In this document: one piece after another, positions 8,865-15,952 of the stretch
How positions within the stretch are numbered: the first letter of the stretch is position 1
Layout of the letters: the number at the start of each line of letters is the position of its first letter
Assembly: GCA_037439945.1 (NCBI GenBank)
Contig: JBBIVA010000038.1
Span: 1-28,163 of the forward strand
Direction of reading: 5' to 3'
Source of the DNA: CALEUX01 sp037439945
GTDB lineage: Bacteria > Bacteroidota > Bacteroidia > Bacteroidales > Marinilabiliaceae
Length of the DNA stretch: 28,163 nt
Position numbers and translations under genes: made by a program
The notes under the pieces: model-generated
What the model was told of the DNA's origin: nothing
Database searches by the model: none
What the model saw: the letters and a program-made list of their open reading frames with translations, nothing else

Positions 8865-9264
8865 TAGTAAATAATTTTTAGTTTAAGCCCGGATAGCTTT
8901 TCCCGTTACTACGGGAGAACTCCATCTTTGCTATTTTGACTTTGTCGATCTTCGATTCATTTGTGTTTCCCAAAAAGTTGGGACAAGTTGTGATTAACGA
9001 ATTAGGCTCGTTTGATAAGTAAAAAATTTATTTCTTAAACCCGTATAAATTCCAAAGTTTGCCATTTTCACTCTTATTTCCCTAAAAATGGGGAAAATCG
9101 CGTTATTGAAAACCGGTTGTTCTTATAGGGTGTATTTTAATTAAATAATTATTGATCTTCTATATAAAATTTTTATGTTGTCGAATTTTCAACCATTATC
9201 AGTATTTTTCATTAATTAATATTTGTTTCAAATTTTTTATGTAAACAGATAATAAGCCATTATT
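8865..9264. other. 400-bp gap inside the aromatic operon, with hairpins
   Basis: No credible ORF is seen. Small palindromes are visible: CCCGT/ACGGG, CCCAA/TTGGG, and TTTCCC/GGGAAA around AAAAATG-type loops. Near 8883, TTTAAGCCCGGATAG resembles the start of the REP-like repeat (TTTAACCCGGATTAG). The stretch may be a decayed mobile or REP element that landed between the DAHP synthase and tyrA genes. No promoter of the TAnnTTTG type was found for tyrA here. Confidence 0.45.
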
Positions 9265-10383
9265 TTATTCTTGTACCTGCTGTTGGCCTGATTTTTCTTT
9301 TAAGGCCTTGTTCATAATCATACTTTGACAATTAATAGATTCTTCATGTATTGATTCGAATATCTTTGTGGTAAATTCGGTATTTAAACCGCGATTAACG
9401 GCCCTTTGATTTCTGTCATTCATTATTTCATCATATCTCCTGGATTGCAGAATTGTTATATTGTTTTCGAATTTGTATTTACCGATTGCCTCTGAAATTT
9501 TCATCCTTTCTTTGAGAATATCGAGGAGTTGATTGTCGAGGGTATCAATTTGCCTACGGAGTTCATCAAGTTCATTGCGTGGTGTATCGCCAATTTTAGG
9601 GCTTCTGAGCACCAGGCCGTCAATAATTTCCTTCAACTTGTTTGGTGTTATTTGCTGGGATGCATCGCTCCATGCCTTTTCAGGGCATATGTGTGATTCA
9701 ATTATAAAACCGTCGAAGTTAAGGTCCATAGCTTCCTGGCATATTGATACCAATAAATCACGTTTTCCGGCTATGTGGCTGGGATCTGTAATAATTGGCA
9801 ATTCAGGGATACGTCGATGGAGTTCAATGGGTATTTGCCATTGCGGATGATTGCGAAATTCAGAACGGTCATAAGTGCTAAAACCGCGATGGATTGCGGC
9901 AATTTGTTTAATCCCTGCATTATTGATCCGTTCGAGGGCCCCTATCCAAAGTTCAAGGTCGGGATTTACGGGATTCTTTACCAATACAGGAATATTTGCA
10001 CCTTTTAGTGCATCTGCAACCTCTTGTACTGCAAAAGGGTTTGCTGATGTTCGGGCGCCAACCCATAACATATCAATTCCGTGTTTAAGAGCTTCATAAA
10101 CATGGTGACCGGTTGCAACTTCAATACTGACAAACATTCCGGTTTCTTCCTTTACTTTTTTTAACCAGGGGAGTCCCAGTGTTCCAACTCCTTCAAAGGC
10201 GCCGGGACGGGTACGAGGTTTCCAAATTCCGGCCCTGAATATTTTAAAGCCAAGTTCTGAAAGTTGTTTGGCTGTTGCCAGGGTTTGTTCCTCAGTTTCG
10301 GCACTGCAAGGCCCTGATATAACAATTGGTCTTTTGATGTTAAGACCCGGCAGGCATATTGGTTCAATTTCCAATTTTGTCAT
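9265..10383 (-). CDS. Bifunctional DAHP synthase / chorismate mutase
   Basis: This fusion joins the first step of the shikimate pathway (PEP + erythrose-4-phosphate to DAHP) to chorismate mutase (chorismate to prephenate). The N-terminal DAHP synthase of the I-beta/KDO8P-like type spans about 1-262: SGPCSAE (23-29, with the metal-binding Cys26), KPRTRPGAFEGVG (55-67), DPSHIAGKR (200-208, with His203). The type II (AroQ) chorismate mutase domain spans about 271-355, starting ELDELRRQIDTLDNQLLDIL. In related fusions the mutase domain also acts as the allosteric sensor for prephenate or its products; that is family knowledge, not seen here. It starts 26 bp downstream of the aminotransferase gene in the Phe/Tyr operon. 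The 372-residue length is normal for Bacteroidota fusions. Confidence 0.95.
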   Translation of the reverse strand: MTKLEIEPICLPGLNIKRPIVISGPCSAETEEQTLATAKQLSELGFKIFRAGIWKPRTRPGAFEGVGTLGLPWLKKVKEETGMFVSIEVATGHHVYEALKHGIDMLWVGARTSANPFAVQEVADALKGANIPVLVKNPVNPDLELWIGALERINNAGIKQIAAIHRGFSTYDRSEFRNHPQWQIPIELHRRIPELPIITDPSHIAGKRDLLVSICQEAMDLNFDGFIIESHICPEKAWSDASQQITPNKLKEIIDGLVLRSPKIGDTPRNELDELRRQIDTLDNQLLDILKERMKISEAIGKYKFENNITILQSRRYDEIMNDRNQRAVNRGLNTEFTTKIFESIHEESINCQSMIMNKALKEKSGQQQVQE

Positions 10384-10409
10384 ATAATGGTATTTTATTT
10401 TTTTCTCTT

Positions 10410-11573
10410 TTATTTAGTAATTAAATTTCTTATCCTCTCAATTGCTTCCATTATTACCTCAGGCGGAGTGCATAAAGAAATGCGGATGTATTTTTCACCG
10501 TTACTGCCAAAAATAATTCCAGGAGTAATAAAAACGTTGGCATTGTATAAAATTTTATCCGACATTGCCTGGCCATTTAACACATTTTCGGGAACTTTAC
10601 CCCAAATAAACATCCCAACCTGGTTTTTATCGTAGTAACAATTAAGAATATCCATAAGTTCCCATGCCAACCCCCTTCTAATTTTATAAGTTTCGTTTAC
10701 CTGTTGGTACCAATCAGAATCAAGATTAAGGGCTTCAGAAGCAGCTTCCTGCAATGGTCTGAACATTCCCGAGTCCATATTGCTTTTTACCCTAAGGATA
10801 TAGTTAATAAAATCGGGGTTTGATGCAACCATACCAACTCTCCAACCTGCCATATTATGAGATTTACTTAGGGAATTTATTTCAATGGCCGTTTCTTTTG
10901 CCCCATCAATATATAAAATACTTAATGGTTCTGAATTGAGTATAAAGCTGTATGGGTTGTCGTTACAAACCAATATGTTATGTTTTTTGCCAAATGCGAT
11001 TATTTTCCTTAAAATTTCAATATCGGCTTTTGCCCCGGTTGGCATATTTGGGTAATTAACCCATAAAAGTTTTACCTTGGATAAATCATGTTTTTCGATT
11101 GATAATAAATCGGGTTGCCAGTTGTTTTCTTCTTTTAAACCGTAATATCTTGGGGTTGCGCCTACCAATTTTGTTACTGATGCATAAGTTGGGTAACCCG
11201 GGTTTGGGACTAAAACTTCATCGCCGGGGTTTAAAAATGCCATTGATATGTGCATTATTCCCTCCTTGGAGCCCATTAACGGTAAAATTTCATTTACCGG
11301 ATTTAGAGTAACATTGAAATACTTTTTATACCAGTCAGCAAATCCTTGTCTTAGCTCCGGGATACCAATATAACTTTGATATCCATGATTTTTTTGATTT
11401 AAGGATGATGTTTTAAGTTTATCAATAACTTTATTCGCAGGTGGTTGGTCGGGGTTTCCAATACCCAGATTAATTACATTTTTCCCCTCACTTCTCATTT
11501 TATCAATTTCCTTGAGTTTAATTGAGAAGTAATATTCCTCAACATTACCAATACGATTAGCCGGTTGAATCAT
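10410..11573 (-). CDS. PLP-dependent aminotransferase (class I/II), probably aromatic
   Basis: This is a fold-type I aminotransferase. The PLP-binding Lys237 is in SLSKSHNMAGWRVG. NYPNMPTG (173-180) and NDNPYSF (204-210) supply the cofactor-binding Asp205 and Tyr208. An Arg near the C-terminus (YIRISLC) is the likely carboxylate-binding residue. The sequence resembles the LL-diaminopimelate/aspartate-type branch. Its position between pheA and the DAHP synthase-mutase gene, overlapping pheA by 4 bp (ATGA), makes transamination of phenylpyruvate and 4-hydroxyphenylpyruvate, or of prephenate, the most likely role. The exact substrate is inferred from context. It is cytoplasmic, with no signal peptide, and 387 residues is normal. 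Confidence 0.88.
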   Translation of the reverse strand: MIQPANRIGNVEEYYFSIKLKEIDKMRSEGKNVINLGIGNPDQPPANKVIDKLKTSSLNQKNHGYQSYIGIPELRQGFADWYKKYFNVTLNPVNEILPLMGSKEGIMHISMAFLNPGDEVLVPNPGYPTYASVTKLVGATPRYYGLKEENNWQPDLLSIEKHDLSKVKLLWVNYPNMPTGAKADIEILRKIIAFGKKHNILVCNDNPYSFILNSEPLSILYIDGAKETAIEINSLSKSHNMAGWRVGMVASNPDFINYILRVKSNMDSGMFRPLQEAASEALNLDSDWYQQVNETYKIRRGLAWELMDILNCYYDKNQVGMFIWGKVPENVLNGQAMSDKILYNANVFITPGIIFGSNGEKYIRISLCTPPEVIMEAIERIRNLITK

Positions 11574-12496
11574 GACTTTTGGGTTATTTGTTTTTGATTA
11601 TTTTTTGCAATTTTCACTAATCCTTTCCCATTTGTTTCGTATAGGGTCTGAGCTTCCTCGTATTCACCCAGTACCCTTAGTTTTTGGCATAATGGGCGAA
11701 TTGCGTCCAACGATTGGTTATACCTCATATAATCATTAAAAATTACATCGATATAAAAAAGATAATTCCATTCCTGGCCAACTACCGGTAATGATTGTAT
11801 TTTGGAAAGGTTAATACTGTAAAATGCAAGGATAGTAAGAACTTTTGAGAGGCTTCCCTCTTCATGTGGTAATGAAAAAACAAGGGATGCTTTATTTATA
11901 CGTTTTTCTTTTAACATTTCGGTAAATTTCGCTTTATTAAGATGGCCTACAATTAAAAAGCGGGTATAATTACGTTTGTTTGTTTCAATATCATGGGCAA
12001 GAATATCAAGGTTGTAAAGCCTGGCCGACAATGATGATGCTATAGCTGCCACTCCAATTAATTTTTCATCGGAAATTCGTTTTGCACTTAATGCAGTATC
12101 TTCACTTTCGATAAGACGAATGCCAGGATGTTGCTCAAAAAACTGTTCACATTGTGCAATGGCCATTGGGTGCGAATGAACTTCTTTAATATCTTCAACC
12201 CTTTGTGCTGGTAAGGCCATCAATTGGTGTTTTATTCTCAGCTTATGCTCTCCCAGTACTGCCAAACCCGATGATTTTAGCAAGGTGTAGTTTGATAAGA
12301 GGCTACCCACCAAAGTGTTTTCAATTGCCACTATGCCCATTAGGTTTTGATTTGCTGTTACTTTTTCAAATAGCTCCTTAAATGTAAGGCAGGGAACAAT
12401 ATTTAGGGGGTTATCCTTGAAAAATGCTCTGGCAGCTATATCATGATTAGCTCCTGGCCAGCCCTGAATTGCAACATGTTTTATTTCAGAATCCAT
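11570..12496 (-). CDS. pheA: Prephenate dehydratase with ACT domain
   Basis: This enzyme converts prephenate to phenylpyruvate in phenylalanine synthesis. The catalytic domain (about 5-185) begins VAIQGWPGANHDIAA, includes VAIENTLVGSL (57-65) and ESEDTALSA, and ends with the catalytic TRF motif (178-180). The C-terminal ACT regulatory domain (about 203-275) has GSLSKVL in place of the GALV motif. It has IQSLP (233-237) where ESRP is usual in Phe-binding enzymes, so feedback by Phe may differ. There is no chorismate mutase domain; that activity is in the DAHP synthase fusion two genes downstream. It is the first structural gene after the leader-peptide/hairpin region, and its start lies 33 nt past the terminator-like U tract. 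Its last 4 bp overlap the aminotransferase start. Confidence 0.95.
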   Translation of the reverse strand: MDSEIKHVAIQGWPGANHDIAARAFFKDNPLNIVPCLTFKELFEKVTANQNLMGIVAIENTLVGSLLSNYTLLKSSGLAVLGEHKLRIKHQLMALPAQRVEDIKEVHSHPMAIAQCEQFFEQHPGIRLIESEDTALSAKRISDEKLIGVAAIASSLSARLYNLDILAHDIETNKRNYTRFLIVGHLNKAKFTEMLKEKRINKASLVFSLPHEEGSLSKVLTILAFYSINLSKIQSLPVVGQEWNYLFYIDVIFNDYMRYNQSLDAIRPLCQKLRVLGEYEEAQTLYETNGKGLVKIAKNNQKQITQKS

Positions 12497-12528
12497 TATA
12501 AAGGTTTTTATTTAATGGTAAAAACATT

Positions 12529-12562
12529 AAAAAAAAAGCCCCGCCTTTATTGGGGCGGGACT
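12529..12562 (-). terminator. Leader terminator (attenuator) before pheA
   Basis: On the minus strand AGTCCCGCC (12562-12554) pairs with GGCGGGGCT (12545-12537) around the loop CCAATAAA. That is 9 bp with one G-U, followed by eight Ts (12536-12529). It lies in the 5' leader of the operon, 20 nt after the leader-peptide stop and 33 nt before the pheA ATG. An upstream segment GGGGTGG (12620-12614) can pair with CCGCCCC (12558-12552) and would disrupt the hairpin. Confidence 0.85.
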
Positions 12563-12581
12563 TTGAATTTATTTTAAACTC

Positions 12582-12683
12582 CTATTTTATTTGTCCTTTT
12601 GGATTGAAAGAATCCACCCCTTTTTGGTTTTTACCCCCAAAAAAGAAAAAAAAGAAATAATAAAAATAAGAATAGCTCTTCAT
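12582..12683 (-). CDS. Phe/Tyr-rich leader peptide of the pheA operon
   Basis: This is a 33-codon ORF, M-K-S then Y-S-Y-F-Y-Y-F-F-F-F-F-F, then G-G-K-N-Q-K-G-V-D-S-F-N-P-K-G-Q-I-K and a stop. Eleven of twelve consecutive codons are Phe (7) or Tyr (4). It starts about 22 nt after a promoter -7 box and ends 20 nt before the leader terminator, in front of genes that make Phe and Tyr. This is the arrangement of E. coli pheL ([15 protein letters not shown]) and similar attenuation peptides. I infer that charged tRNA-Phe/Tyr levels set whether the ribosome stalls and whether the terminator forms. The start ATG at 12683 was chosen over the in-frame ATG at 12767, because the latter lies upstream of the promoter. 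The peptide itself probably has no other function. Confidence 0.8.
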   Translation of the reverse strand: MKSYSYFYYFFFFFFGGKNQKGVDSFNPKGQIK

Positions 12684-12705
12684 CCTGATTTTAATATAGT
12701 GCTTG

Positions 12706-12736
12706 CAAAAATAGGCATAAAATTTTAAATCAACAA
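12706..12736 (-). promoter_or_regulatory. Promoter of the pheA/aromatic operon
   Basis: On the minus strand the -7 box TATTTTTG (12713-12706) matches TAnnTTTG. TTG triplets at 12736-12734 and 12733-12731 lie 20 and 17 nt upstream. Transcription is predicted to start near 12700, about 16 nt before the leader-peptide ATG. The promoter separates this operon from the ABC-F gene upstream on the same strand. Confidence 0.6.
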
Positions 12737-12892
12737 TGGTATTTATAAAAATATAACAATCGTACACAATTTTTTTTAAAAGGTTAATTAAAAACCGATT
12801 TTAAATTACAATTTATAAGTAACGTTTTAATGTTTTTGCTACTGGATAACATTTGTCATGTATTGTTGTGTTTTGAAATATAATAAAATATA

Positions 12893-14758
12893 TTATGCAA
12901 GGTCACTAAGTTCCAACCATCTTAATTCACAATCTTCAATTTCGCTTAATAAATTACCCAATTGGGTTGAAACAACTATTAATTCATCGGAATGAAGTGA
13001 GCCGGTATTGAGTTTATTTTCAAGTTCATGTTTTTTATTTTCCAATTGTTTAATTTTCTCTTCCAATTGCTGTAATTCCTGGTTTTCTTTAAAGGTTAGT
13101 TTTCTTTTAAGGGGTTTTGCCTCGGTTTTACTGATAATTTTTTCTTCCTTTGCCTGTTTTTCAGGTATTTCAGATGTATTTTGTTTTATGAATTGATAAT
13201 ATCCTGAATAGTTACCCGGAAAATGTTTTATTTTTCCATTTTCTTCAAAAACAAACAGGGTATCAACCACTTTATCAAGGAAAAAACGGTCGTGCGATAC
13301 AATTAAAACGCAACCAGGGAATGAAACCAGAAAATCTTCAAGAACATTAAGGGTTTGTATATCAAGGTCGTTTGTTGGTTCATCAAGAATAAGAAAATTA
13401 GGGTTCTTCATTAAAACAGTCATCAAATAGAGTCGTTTTTTTTCTCCGCCACTTAACTTATTAACATAAACATAATGCATTTCATTTGGGAAAAGAAAAT
13501 ACCTGAGATATTGACCCGCATTCATACTTTTTCCGTTTCCGCAATCAATTATTTCTGAAATTTCAGAGATTACATCAATTAATCTTTTTGATTCATCTAT
13601 TTTGATACCTTCCTGCCTGTAATAACCGAATTTTACAGTTTCACCGGTTTCAACTGAACCATTATCAGGCTTAATTCGGCCTGTTAAAATGTTAAGAAGG
13701 GTGCTTTTTCCTGTACCATTTTTCCCTATTATTCCAATTTTATCACCTTTTAAAAATGAATAGGAGAAGTCATTCAGCAGATTCAATTCGCCAAATGATT
13801 TTGAAATATTTTCGAGGTTCACAACTTTTTGGCCAAGTCTATTGGATTTAATACCTAAGGAAAGTTCATTTTGGGCAGTGCTTTGGCTTGCAGTTTCTTT
13901 CAGTTCATAAAAAGCATCAATACGGTATTTGGCTTTGGTACCCCTGGCCTGTGGCATACGGTTCATCCAGTCCTGTTCCTTTTTCAACAAATTACGGGCT
14001 TTTTCTATTTCCTTATTTCTTTGAATAAGACGTTCATCTCTTTTATTTAAAAAGTAAGAATAGTTTTCCTGATAGGTATAAAGCTCTTCATTATCAAGCT
14101 CAAATATTATATTACAAACCCGGTCGAGAAAAAAACGGTCATGGGTTACCATTAATAAAGTAGCCTTATTACGGCCCAGGTAATCTTCAAGCCAGTTTAT
14201 CATATCCAGGTCCAGGTGGTTGGTAGGTTCGTCCAGGATTAGGAAATCGGGTTGAGAAATTAAGGCTGCAGCCAGGGCTATTCGTTTAATCTGACCACCA
14301 GATAATTGTAACACGGGTTGTTGCAGATTTGTTATTTTCAGTTGAAAAAGGATTTGTTTTGCCCTATTTTCATAATCCCAGGCATTTAGCTGGTCCATTT
14401 TCTCTATTAACGAATTTATCTTTGTTTGGTTGTTTTGGGATAGGGCTATTTCGTATTCCTTTACTAATTTGACTGTTTCATTATCCTGTGAGAAAATGGT
14501 TTCAATAACTGTTAGTTCAGGTGGAAAAAACGGATCCTGTGAAAGATATGATGTTTTAATGTTACTTCTGATTGTTGAAGTACCTGAATCGGGTTGAATT
14601 TTCTTTGACAGAATGTTAAGCAGGGTTGTTTTACCGGTTCCATTACGTGCAATTAATGCAGCTTTTTGCCCCTGCTCCAAACCAAATGAAATTTCATTAA
14701 AAAGCCTTATATCTCCCCAATTGTGGGATAAATTTTCAACTGAAAGTATATTGGACAT
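12893..14758 (-). CDS. ABC-F family ATPase, Uup-like
   Basis: This is a cytoplasmic protein with two ABC domains and no membrane segment, acting on ribosomes rather than in transport. Domain 1 has ARNGTGKTT (37-45; the first Walker A Gly is Ala), LSGGQIKRIALA and LILDEPTNHLDLD. Domain 2 has GKNGTGKST, LSGGEKKRLYL and LILDEPTNDLDIQ. The linker between them is short (ERLIQRNKEIEKARNLLKKEQ...ARGTKAKYR). A C-terminal coiled coil at about 560-605 (ENQELQQLEEKIKQLENKKHELENKLN) points to the Uup group rather than EttA or antibiotic-resistance ABC-Fs. At 621 residues it is near Uup length. It has its own promoter box 20 nt upstream. Its stop is about 157 nt before the aromatic-operon promoter. The precise ABC-F subgroup is inferred from architecture. 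Confidence 0.92.
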   Translation of the reverse strand: MSNILSVENLSHNWGDIRLFNEISFGLEQGQKAALIARNGTGKTTLLNILSKKIQPDSGTSTIRSNIKTSYLSQDPFFPPELTVIETIFSQDNETVKLVKEYEIALSQNNQTKINSLIEKMDQLNAWDYENRAKQILFQLKITNLQQPVLQLSGGQIKRIALAAALISQPDFLILDEPTNHLDLDMINWLEDYLGRNKATLLMVTHDRFFLDRVCNIIFELDNEELYTYQENYSYFLNKRDERLIQRNKEIEKARNLLKKEQDWMNRMPQARGTKAKYRIDAFYELKETASQSTAQNELSLGIKSNRLGQKVVNLENISKSFGELNLLNDFSYSFLKGDKIGIIGKNGTGKSTLLNILTGRIKPDNGSVETGETVKFGYYRQEGIKIDESKRLIDVISEISEIIDCGNGKSMNAGQYLRYFLFPNEMHYVYVNKLSGGEKKRLYLMTVLMKNPNFLILDEPTNDLDIQTLNVLEDFLVSFPGCVLIVSHDRFFLDKVVDTLFVFEENGKIKHFPGNYSGYYQFIKQNTSEIPEKQAKEEKIISKTEAKPLKRKLTFKENQELQQLEEKIKQLENKKHELENKLNTGSLHSDELIVVSTQLGNLLSEIEDCELRWLELSDLA

Positions 14759-14777
14759 AAAATTTTTCTTTGAGTTG

Positions 14778-14785
14778 CAAAGATA
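14778..14785 (-). promoter_or_regulatory. -7 box for the ABC-F gene
   Basis: TATCTTTG on the minus strand matches TAnnTTTG exactly and is followed by CA. It ends 19 nt before the ATG at 14758. I see no TTG at the usual spacing. Confidence 0.45.
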
Positions 14786-14835
14786 GGTTTTTTGAACCTC
14801 ATAAAAAGGTCAAAAAACTTAAGATTAAAGGAGCC

Positions 14836-14880
14836 CCGGTTATTCGGGGCGGGTTCCCCCGATGTATCGGTACAAGCTAT
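14836..14880 (+). repeat. Dispersed two-hairpin repeat, copy 1
   Basis: Two adjacent small palindromes are present: CCCCG/CGGGG, and CCGAT-GT-ATCGG followed by TACAAGC. Positions 14841-14880 match 24411-24450 in direct orientation at 34 of 40 bases. It sits between the AKR stop and the ABC-F promoter, outside any gene. Confidence 0.65.
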
Positions 14881-14938
14881 ACGACCTTAATCAAAAAATT
14901 ATTTACGGTTGAAAAGAAAACAATAAGGGCCGGATAAA

Positions 14939-15943
14939 TTATCCTAATTTAACGGGCAGGGCAAGTTTATCAATTTCTTCAAGCTCGGATGATGTGAATT
15001 TAATATTTTTAAGTGCTTTAAGGTTATCATCAATTTGGGAAACTGAACTTGCGCCAACCAAAACAGAGGTGACCCTTGGATCTTTAAGGAGCCATGATAC
15101 GGCCATTTGGGCCAATGATTGCCCTCTTTGACCGGCAATTTTGTTTAGTTCAATAATTGCATTATGCCGGCTTTCGGTTAAAGTTTCCTTTTTGAGAAAT
15201 CCATGAGGCTTTGCAATTCGTGAATTATCAGGTATATTGGTTAGGTATCTGTTTGTAAGTAAACCCTGGGCCAATGGCGAAAATGTAATGCATCCGATTC
15301 CTCTTTTGCCTAATATATCCAATAGTCCATTTTCAACCCATCTGTCAAGAATATTATATTTTGGCTGATGAATGATACAAGGTGTACCAAGTTCACGCAA
15401 TATTGATACGGCTTTTTGAGTTTGTTCAGCTGAATAATTTGAAATACCTGCATAAAGAGCTTTTCCCTGGCGTACTAAAAGGTCTAGGGCCCCCATTGTT
15501 TCTTCCAGAGGAGTTTCGGGGTCGGGCCTATGACTGTAAAAAATGTCAACATAATCGAGCCGCATTCTTTTAAGGCTTTGATTAAGACTGGCCACAAGGT
15601 ATTTTTTTGAACCCCATTCACCATAAGGTCCCGGCCACATAAGATAACCTGCTTTTGTTGATATTATTAACTCATCGCGGTAGGATTTAAATTCGGCTGA
15701 CAAAATTTTTCCGAAATTTTCTTCTGCTGATCCCGGAACCGGACCATAATTGTTGGCAAGGTCAAAATGGTTTATGCCGTGGTCGAATGAAAATTTAAGC
15801 ATATCCTTCATATTTTCATATTTATCAACCGAACCGAAATTGTGCCAAAGCCCAAGAGATAAAGCAGGAAGTTGAATTCCACTGTTGCCGCACCGGCGAT
15901 ATATCATTTCACTGTAACGATTTTCATTTGCAGTATATAACAT
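14939..15943 (-). CDS. Aldo/keto reductase, YghZ-like
   Basis: This NADPH-dependent cytoplasmic reductase has 334 residues. The opening YRRCGNSGIQLPALSLGLWHNFG and HFDLANNYGPVPGSAEENFG closely match E. coli YghZ (Gpr), an L-glyceraldehyde-3-phosphate / methylglyoxal reductase. The catalytic tetrad is Asp61, Tyr66, Lys97 (ISTKAGY) and His138 (YSHRPD). The NADP-binding segment near the C-terminus is VTSVLVGASSVSQIDDNL. The start is 9 bp after the M64 peptidase stop on the same strand, so the two are probably co-transcribed. A role in aldehyde or methylglyoxal detoxification is family knowledge; the real substrate is not shown. Kv-beta-like AKRs are the nearest alternative. Confidence 0.9.
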   Translation of the reverse strand: MLYTANENRYSEMIYRRCGNSGIQLPALSLGLWHNFGSVDKYENMKDMLKFSFDHGINHFDLANNYGPVPGSAEENFGKILSAEFKSYRDELIISTKAGYLMWPGPYGEWGSKKYLVASLNQSLKRMRLDYVDIFYSHRPDPETPLEETMGALDLLVRQGKALYAGISNYSAEQTQKAVSILRELGTPCIIHQPKYNILDRWVENGLLDILGKRGIGCITFSPLAQGLLTNRYLTNIPDNSRIAKPHGFLKKETLTESRHNAIIELNKIAGQRGQSLAQMAVSWLLKDPRVTSVLVGASSVSQIDDNLKALKNIKFTSSELEEIDKLALPVKLG

Positions 15944-15952
15944 ATTATGAAG

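Noticed and set aside
9533..10099. Several plus-strand ORFs opposite the DAHP synthase-mutase gene
   Set aside because: They are antisense shadows of a well-conserved enzyme, with no recognisable family and no promoter.
12501..12700. T-box or metabolite riboswitch in front of pheA
   Set aside because: No T-box sequence (NNTGG-type bulge region) or specifier stem was recognised, and the leader is too short. The aromatic-rich ORF plus terminator explains the region better.
12684..12767. Longer form of the leader ORF starting at the upstream in-frame ATG (61 codons)
   Set aside because: This extension lies across and upstream of the predicted promoter (12736-12706), so it would not be in the transcript. 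The 33-codon form fits the promoter and the attenuator layout.
4512..12856. Shared 13-mer GGATAACATTTGT near 4515 and 12844
   Set aside because: A few 13-base matches are expected by chance in a 28-kb AT-rich sequence, and the surroundings do not align.
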